Assembly (NCBI RefSeq): GCF_000400485.1
Contig: NZ_ASHR01000043.1
Coordinates: forward strand, 1 to 45,482
Direction of reading: 5' to 3'
DNA length: 45,482 nucleotides
Source of the DNA: Agrococcus pavilionensis RW1
GTDB lineage: Bacteria; Actinomycetota; Actinomycetes; Actinomycetales; Microbacteriaceae
Part shown: piece after piece, positions 40,743 through 45,482 of the stretch
Layout of the letters: each line of letters opens with the position of its first letter
Numbering within the stretch: position 1 is the stretch's first letter
The notes under the pieces: model-generated
Told to the model about the DNA's origin: nothing
Databases searched by the model: none
What the model saw: the letters and a program-made list of their open reading frames with translations, nothing else
Translations under genes and position numbers: made by a program

Positions 40743-41948
40743 CTACTCCGCGTCGGTGCGGCGCCGCTGCTCGTCGGCGTCGAGCGCCGCGCGCTCGCCC
40801 GTGTCGACCGAGGGGTAGCGGCGGTCGAGCAGCGCGATGTAGGTGCCGCCGACGACGGCCGAGATGAGCGAGCCGGCGAGCACGCCGAGCGTGCCCTCGA
40901 CGATGAGCTCGGGCGTCGAGCGGTGCGCGAGCTCGTTCATGAGCAGCGAGACGGTGAAGCCGATGCCGCCGAGCAGTCCGACGCCGATGAGCTCGGGCAC
41001 CCGCACGCGCGACTCGCGCGGCACGCGCAGCGCCGCTTGGCCGATGAGCCCGGCGATGCCGATGCCGAAGAGCTTGCCGACCGGCAGGGCGATCACGATC
41101 GCCCAGAAGACGGGGCTCAGCTCGCCGAGCGGCACCTGCGGGATCGCCACGGAGGCGGAGACGAACGCGAACAGCGGCAGCACGATGCCGTTCGAGAGCG
41201 GCTCGAGCTGCACGCGACCCGACTCGGCGGGTGCGGGGGAGAGCACGAGGCCGAGCGCGACGCCCGCGATCGTCGCGTGGATGCCGCTCATCGCCACGAG
41301 CCACCACGTCACGAGCGCGACGACGACGAGGAGCGCCTTGAAGGCGACGCTCCCGCGGCGGGAGCGGTACACGCGGCCGAGCAGCCAGAACACGGCGACG
41401 CCGACGGCCGCGGCGCCGAGGTGCGGGATCGAGAGCGACTCGGTGAAGAAGACGGCGATGAAGAGGATGCCGATGAGGTCGTCGATGACTGCGAGGGCGA
41501 GCAGCAGCGCGCGCACGCGCGGCGGCAGGCGCTTGCCGAACAGCGCGAGCACCCCGAGGGCGAACGCGATGTCGGTCGCGGTCGGGATGGGCCAGCCCTG
41601 CGCGCCGTCGGCGCCCGCGACGTTGAAGTAGATGAGCGCCGGCAGCGCGACGCCGCCGAGCGCCGCGATCGTCGGCACCGCCGCCTTCGACAGCGAGTTG
41701 AGCTCGCCTTGCGTGAACTCGTAGCGGAGCTCGACCGCGACGACGAAGAAGAAGACGACGAGCAGGCCGTCGGTCACCCAGTGCGCGGCCGAGAGGTCGA
41801 GCCCGAAGACGGGGAACGGCAGGTGGGCGCCCTTGAGCTCCTGCAGGCCCGGTCCGAGTCCCGTGTTGGCGACCACGAGGCCGAGGATCGCCGCTCCCAG
41901 CAGCAGCATCGCCGACACCTGCGGGTTGCGGATCCAGGAGAGCGCCAT
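40743..41948 (-). CDS. nhaA: Na+/H+ antiporter NhaA
   Basis: NhaA extrudes Na+ in exchange for protons, protecting from sodium and alkaline stress. The 401 residues have about 12 hydrophobic helices. The functional segment TDIAFALGVLALFGKRLP, the paired aspartates in LALAVIDDLIGILFIAV, and FVVAVELRYEFTQGELNS are all conserved. The ATG at 41948 is chosen; the open frame continues upstream. AAAGGA precedes it at about 9 bp. It converges on zapE with 5 bp between stops and diverges from amt. Confidence 0.93.
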   Translation of the reverse strand: MALSWIRNPQVSAMLLLGAAILGLVVANTGLGPGLQELKGAHLPFPVFGLDLSAAHWVTDGLLVVFFFVVAVELRYEFTQGELNSLSKAAVPTIAALGGVALPALIYFNVAGADGAQGWPIPTATDIAFALGVLALFGKRLPPRVRALLLALAVIDDLIGILFIAVFFTESLSIPHLGAAAVGVAVFWLLGRVYRSRRGSVAFKALLVVVALVTWWLVAMSGIHATIAGVALGLVLSPAPAESGRVQLEPLSNGIVLPLFAFVSASVAIPQVPLGELSPVFWAIVIALPVGKLFGIGIAGLIGQAALRVPRESRVRVPELIGVGLLGGIGFTVSLLMNELAHRSTPELIVEGTLGVLAGSLISAVVGGTYIALLDRRYPSVDTGERAALDADEQRRRTDAE

Positions 41949-41987
41949 GCCTTCGATCCTTTCATCCAGGGGGAGCGCCCGGCGCCC

Positions 41988-42057
41988 GAAACGCGCCCGT
42001 AACAGCGCCGCGCATCCGTTCACGAACTGGAAACGCACGCGCGCAGCCCGGCGAAAC
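41988..42057 (+). promoter_or_regulatory. GlnR-like half-sites upstream of amt
   Basis: GAAAC-N6-GTAAC (41988-42003), TTCAC-N6-GAAAC (42019-42034) and a further GAAAC (42053-42057) resemble the actinobacterial GlnR consensus GTNAC-N6-GAAAC. They lie 55-124 bp before the amt ATG, in the 163-bp gap between nhaA and amt. Confidence 0.5.
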
Positions 42058-42111
42058 AGGGCGGGAGGATGCTCGGCTCACGTCCCTTCCAAGACCCTCA
42101 AGGAGCACCCC

Positions 42112-43344
42112 ATGGATGCAGGCAGCATCGCCTTCGGCGTCGTGGCGACAGCCCTCGTGCTGTTCATGACGCCCGGGCTCGCGTTCTTCTACGGCGGCCT
42201 CGTGCGTGCGAAGAGCGTCATCAGCATGATGATGATGTCGTTCGGGGCCATCGGCCTCGTCGGCACCCTCTGGATCCTCTACGGGTTCAACATGGCGGCG
42301 GTCGAGTCGCCGCTCGCCTTCTCGGGCAACCCGTTCAGCGACTTCGGCCTCGCGGCGCTCGCGGCCGGCGAGAGCGCGAACACCGATCTCGTCGGCGTCG
42401 CCTACGGCTCGACCTTCGCGATCATCACGGTCGCGCTCATCTCGGGCGCGATCGCCGACCGCGCGAAGTTCGGCGCGTGGATGCTCTTCGCGGGCGCCTT
42501 CGCGACGCTCGGCTACTTCCCGATCGCGGCGTGGGTGTGGGGCGGCGGCTGGGCGTACTCGCTCGGCGAGCTGCTCGGCCTGCCGGCCGTGATCGACTAC
42601 GCGGGCGGCACCGCCGTGCACATCAACGCCGGCGCCGCGGCGCTCGCCCTCACGTTCGTGCTCGGCAAGCGCATCCGCTTCGGGAAGGGCGAGCACAAGC
42701 CGCACAACGTGCCGTTCGTCATCCTCGGCGCCTCCATCCTGTGGTTCGGATGGTTCGGGTTCAACGTCGGTGCGGAGTGGTTGAACGGCCTCGGCAACGC
42801 GGGCCTCATCACGCTCAACACCATCGGAGCGACCGCCGCCTCGATCTGCGCCTGGCTGCTCGTCGAGAAGCTCAAGGACGGCAAGCCCACCTCGGTCGGC
42901 GCCGCCTCGGGTGCCGTCGCGGGCCTCGTCGCGATCACGCCGGCGTGCGCCAACCTCACGCCCGGCTGGGCGCTGCTGCTCGGTGCGCTCTCCGGAGCGC
43001 TGTGTGCCCTCGCGGTCGAGCTGAAGTTCAAGCTCGGCTTCGACGACTCGCTCGACGTCGTCGGCATCCACCTCGTCGGCGGCATGCTCGGCACCGTCTA
43101 CCTCGGCTTCTTCGCGACCGACACGGGCATGCTCGTCGGCGGCGGCATCGGCCAGCTCGTCGTGCAGCTCATCGCCTCGCTCGGCGTGATGCTCTACGCC
43201 TTCGTGGTCGCGTTCGCGATCGGCTTCGCGATCGAGAAGACGATCGGGTTCCGCGTGAAGCACGAGGACGAGCTCGCGGGCGTCGACCTCATCGTGCACG
43301 GCGAGGAGGCCTACGAGTACGAGCTCGAGCGCGCGAACGCCTGA
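42112..43344 (+). CDS. amt: Ammonium transporter
   Basis: This trimeric Amt-type channel imports ammonium at low external nitrogen. The 410 residues fit 11 transmembrane helices. Marker segments are FFYGGLVRAKSVISMMMMS, STFAIITVALISGAIADR (with the conserved Asp) and the twin-histidine sites TAVHINAGAAALAL and VVGIHLVGGMLG. The ATG at 42112 follows AAGGAG by 6 bp. GlnR-like boxes upstream suggest nitrogen control. No glnB or glnD follows; instead there is a terminator and then an HNH gene. Confidence 0.95.
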   Translation: MDAGSIAFGVVATALVLFMTPGLAFFYGGLVRAKSVISMMMMSFGAIGLVGTLWILYGFNMAAVESPLAFSGNPFSDFGLAALAAGESANTDLVGVAYGSTFAIITVALISGAIADRAKFGAWMLFAGAFATLGYFPIAAWVWGGGWAYSLGELLGLPAVIDYAGGTAVHINAGAAALALTFVLGKRIRFGKGEHKPHNVPFVILGASILWFGWFGFNVGAEWLNGLGNAGLITLNTIGATAASICAWLLVEKLKDGKPTSVGAASGAVAGLVAITPACANLTPGWALLLGALSGALCALAVELKFKLGFDDSLDVVGIHLVGGMLGTVYLGFFATDTGMLVGGGIGQLVVQLIASLGVMLYAFVVAFAIGFAIEKTIGFRVKHEDELAGVDLIVHGEEAYEYELERANA

Positions 43345-43359
43345 GCAGATCTCGGTCGG

Positions 43360-43383
43360 GGCCCCGGGCGCACGCCCGGGGCC
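43360..43383. terminator. Terminator after amt
   Basis: A 10-bp perfect stem (GGCCCCGGGC / GCCCGGGGCC) with loop GCAC starts 15 bp after the amt stop. It may also serve the convergent HNH gene. Confidence 0.75.
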
Positions 43384-43425
43384 TCATCGCGCGCCGGGTG
43401 CGTGTCGAGCGCTTGGAAGGACGGG

Positions 43426-44985
43426 TCAGCGTGCGGCGCCGGTGAGGTCGCAGGTGCAGTCCTTGAGGTGTGCCCATGGCGGGTCGCTCGCGGTGCAGCG
43501 GGCGGGTTGGTCGCTCGTGAGGTCCCAGATGTCGACGCCGCGGTCGACGAACGCGGGTCCGGCGGGCTCTGGCTCGTCGAGGTAGATCTTCCCTGTGGGA
43601 CTGGTCCATTCGAGGACGCCTTGGTCGAGCTGGCGGACGGTCCAGGCGGTGGCGTGCTTCATGAGGTGGTGGCGGCGGCAGAGGTGGGCGAGGTTTCGGA
43701 TGCTGGTGGGTCCGCCGTCGGCGTGGGCGATGGTGTGGTCGGCGTCGGCGCGGGAGACGCGGTTGGTGCAGCCGGGCCAGCGGCAGCGGCCGTCGCGGCG
43801 CTGGAGCCAGCGGCGCATGGCCCGGTTGGGCTTGTACGTGTCGACCGCGACCGGGACCCCGGTGACCGGGTGGAGGAACAGCCGCTCCCAGGTGATCGTC
43901 TCGGAGGCCAGGGCTCGCACCGTGGCCGCGTCGACGAGCGCCCCGCCCTCGAGGGCACCGGAGAAGCGCAGCTGCGGCTCATCCTCGTCGTCGGTCTGCT
44001 TCAGCAGCTCCGTCGCGGGGATCGTGATCGTGACCGTTGCCGAGATCGGGTTGATGCGGTGGAGGTCGTCCGGCGTCTGCCCGGTGAGGAGCGTCTCCAT
44101 GAGCGCATCGAAGCGGTACTGGTCGAAGGTGCGCGGGTCGTCCTTCGGCTTCCCGCGGGCGGCGTCGGTCGTCCGGTTGAAAGCGCCGTGGATGGTCACC
44201 GACGGGCCCGACAGCGACAGCGTCGAGACCCCGTCGTCGTGGTCTTCGACCCAGGCGCGGCGCTGCTCGACCGCCCGGTCATGGCGGCGCTGGAGCGGCT
44301 CGGCCATCGCCCGGTCCACGATCCGCCGGGCGCGCGAGCGCAGCTGCGAGGGGGTGACCCGTTCGGCGATCTCGACCAGCTCCGCCTCGACCCTCGCGCG
44401 GTCGGCCGGGTCGACGGCCGGGTCGGTGCGGAGCGCTTCGGTGGCCTGCTCGATCGCGCGCAGGTGCGTGCCGGTGATGCGGCCGGCCTTGTGGGACGCG
44501 TGGGCGGCGGGCAGGTCGGTGACGGTCGTCCACGCCTCGACCAGCCTCCGCTCCATGGCGCGGTCGGAGAGCCGCAGCTCGGCCGCGAGGATCGAGGCGC
44601 TCTCCTTCACGGCCATGCCGACGTCGCCGCCAGCGTCGCGCAAGTGCTGGAGCTCGGCGGCGAGGACCTCCCGGTGCTCGGCCTCGAGCCGGGCGCGGCG
44701 CTGTTCGATCGCCCGGATCCGGCCGGCGAGCGCCTCCTGCCGCCGCACCGACTCCGGCCGCTCCGCCGCGGGCACCGTGCCCGGCAGCGGCGGCACCTCC
44801 ATGCGGCCGGCGATGACCTGCTCGACCTCCGCATCGCTCAGGCGAGCGAGCCGCTCCGCCCAGTCCCGGTCGTAGGCGGCCAGCTCCTCCTCGAGCTCAT
44901 CGGCGGTGCGGCCGCGCGGGTCGATCGCCCCGGCACGGATCGACGCGATGTACTCCTCCGCATCGAGCCCCGACCACTCATCCAT
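43426..44985 (-). CDS. DUF222 / HNH endonuclease-domain protein (13E12-repeat family)
   Basis: This 519-residue protein combines an N-terminal DUF222 helical domain (about residues 90-350) with a C-terminal HNH nuclease motif. The motif starts at RCRWPGC, continues with RADADHTIAHADGGPTS, and ends with HLCRRHHLMKH, giving the expected Cys, Asp-His and Cys-His set. An N-terminal charged coiled-coil-like part (EEELAAYDRDWAERLARLSD) precedes DUF222. Members are multi-copy in actinobacterial genomes and include the mycobacterial 13E12 repeats. The function is unproven, and transposon or phage links are suggested. It lies beside an IS110 element. Confidence 0.9.
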   Translation of the reverse strand: MDEWSGLDAEEYIASIRAGAIDPRGRTADELEEELAAYDRDWAERLARLSDAEVEQVIAGRMEVPPLPGTVPAAERPESVRRQEALAGRIRAIEQRRARLEAEHREVLAAELQHLRDAGGDVGMAVKESASILAAELRLSDRAMERRLVEAWTTVTDLPAAHASHKAGRITGTHLRAIEQATEALRTDPAVDPADRARVEAELVEIAERVTPSQLRSRARRIVDRAMAEPLQRRHDRAVEQRRAWVEDHDDGVSTLSLSGPSVTIHGAFNRTTDAARGKPKDDPRTFDQYRFDALMETLLTGQTPDDLHRINPISATVTITIPATELLKQTDDEDEPQLRFSGALEGGALVDAATVRALASETITWERLFLHPVTGVPVAVDTYKPNRAMRRWLQRRDGRCRWPGCTNRVSRADADHTIAHADGGPTSIRNLAHLCRRHHLMKHATAWTVRQLDQGVLEWTSPTGKIYLDEPEPAGPAFVDRGVDIWDLTSDQPARCTASDPPWAHLKDCTCDLTGAAR

Positions 44986-45039
44986 GCACGCATTCCACCA
45001 CGCACCACTGACGTTGATGATGGAGATGCTCGTCGGTCG

Positions 45040-45215
45040 TGTGGCTCAGCCACTGACTGACTTCGTGTCTTTCACTTGATCTGTCCACGGCCGACGAGCT
45101 TCTGCAAGTAGGTGCCGGCCAGACGGTCATGACCTCATAGGAGCCTGGTTCAGAGGCCCCATCAACGTCCTGTCTGCCCGCCTGGCCGGGTGCCCAGAGA
45201 TGAGATGAGGGCTCA
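45040..45215 (+). ncRNA. Candidate bridge RNA region of the IS110 element
   Basis: IS110-group elements encode a bridge RNA in the left non-coding end that guides recombination. Here the region holds GGCCG...CGGCC (45089-45093, 45116-45120) around a CTT/AAG hairpin, the palindrome GGTCATGACC (45125-45134), GGAGCCT-N7-AGGCCCC (45140-45160, one mismatch) and a CCCG/CGGG stem near 45178-45190. Exact RNA ends are not determinable by eye. Confidence 0.4.
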
Positions 45216-45218
45216 ACC

Positions 45219-45482
45219 ATGATGGCAAGCCAGGACCGAGAAGTCATCGTCGGCGTGGACACGCACGCCGACACGTTGCACGCGGCGGTGGTCGATGCGA
45301 CAGGGCGCCGGCTCAGCGATAGCGGGTTCCCCGCGACCGGCGCCGGCTACGCCGCGCTGCTCGCGTTCGCTGGCTCCTTCGGCCGCATCCGTCGCGTCGG
45401 CGTCGAGGGCACCGCCTCGTACGGCGCCGGTCTCGCTGATCATCTCCGGGCGGCGGGTGTCGACGTGCGGGAGGTGATCCGG
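45219..45482 (+). CDS. IS110-family transposase, N-terminal 88 residues
   Basis: This is the start of the RuvC-like DEDD recombinase of an IS110-family element. Visible are the first catalytic Asp in IVGVDTHADTLHAAVVD (Asp14) and the Glu in VGVEGTASYGAGLADHLR (Glu63). The remaining catalytic aspartates and the serine-containing C-terminal domain lie past the window end. The ATG at 45219 is followed by another at 45222, and GAGGG lies about 8 bp upstream. Its intactness cannot be judged. Confidence 0.85.
   Translation, partial: MMASQDREVIVGVDTHADTLHAAVVDATGRRLSDSGFPATGAGYAALLAFAGSFGRIRRVGVEGTASYGAGLADHLRAAGVDVREVIR

Larger units (their letters stand above)
45040..45482 (+). mobile_element. 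IS110-family insertion sequence, left part, cut by window edge
   Basis: A transposase start at 45219 is preceded by a structured, lower-GC, non-coding stretch, the layout of IS110-group elements. The left boundary is not visible as a terminal repeat because the family lacks long inverted repeats; 45040 is only an estimate, and the true edge could be anywhere from 44986 to about 45080. Confidence 0.7.

Noticed and set aside
43426-44985. HNH gene as a restriction or defence nuclease system
   Set aside because: There is no partner methylase, helicase or toxin-antitoxin neighbour. The DUF222-HNH family is common and multi-copy, and its defence role is not established.

Overview
The window is about 45 kb of very GC-rich DNA with dense, mostly core genes. 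It looks like a chromosomal segment of a high-GC Gram-positive actinobacterium, most likely of the family Microbacteriaceae. The evidence is gene content: the septation protein SepH, actinobacterial families DUF3000, DUF3071, DUF3093, DUF3159, DUF3710, DUF4193 and DUF7455, an Ala/Lys-rich primary sigma factor, and many leaderless starts. The genus cannot be fixed from the sequence. No tRNA, rRNA or CRISPR array was seen. No gene-free stretch exceeds 300 bases; the longest are 44986-45218 (IS110 left end) and 21112-21343 (sepH/DUF4193 promoters).

Layout. 1-3479 (minus): the start of sucB (cut by the window edge), lpdA and pepA. 3525-9802 (plus): a PAC2 protein and an MFS transporter (overlapping), the primary sigma factor, and a three-gene polar amino-acid ABC importer. 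9878-14861: a small zinc-finger DUF7455 protein, then a second type IIA topoisomerase whose B and A subunits face each other tail to tail. 14873-16141: a phosphodiesterase-type phosphatase and a 35-residue ORF. 16223-19731 (minus): a catabolic group of zinc alcohol dehydrogenase, 3-hydroxyisobutyrate dehydrogenase and MHS-family transporter. 19870-23940: sepH, DUF4193, DUF3093, and the dut-DUF3710-DUF3159 operon. 24048-30249: aconitase, dxs, an unrecognised gene, and NAD(P)HX dehydratase. 30266-37077 (minus): a methyltransferase, a fadA-fadB-type beta-oxidation pair, RNase D and DUF3000. 37100-40737: an alpha/beta hydrolase, a sulfurtransferase-SufE pair and ZapE. 40743-43344: NhaA and the ammonium transporter Amt. 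43426-45482: an accessory end with a DUF222-HNH endonuclease and the first 88 codons of an IS110-family transposase.

How it works together. The block links central carbon metabolism (2-oxoacid dehydrogenase E2/E3, aconitase, beta-oxidation), isoprenoid entry (dxs), nucleotide hygiene (dut), division (sepH) and transcription (sigma factor). From memory, Streptomyces and Mycobacterium keep many of these genes near their primary sigma gene, so most of the window is conserved core.

The most unusual observations are regulatory. There is a recurrent leaderless promoter with a TANNNT box exactly 6 bp before the start codon. Two divergent promoter pairs are built so compactly that their -10 boxes overlap each other or the opposite start codon. 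A perfect 20-bp palindrome precedes aconitase. GlnR-like boxes lie upstream of amt. A structured left end that should encode an IS110 bridge RNA sits at the 3' edge. The topoisomerase B subunit also carries an altered ATP-binding motif (DRARG in place of DxGxG).
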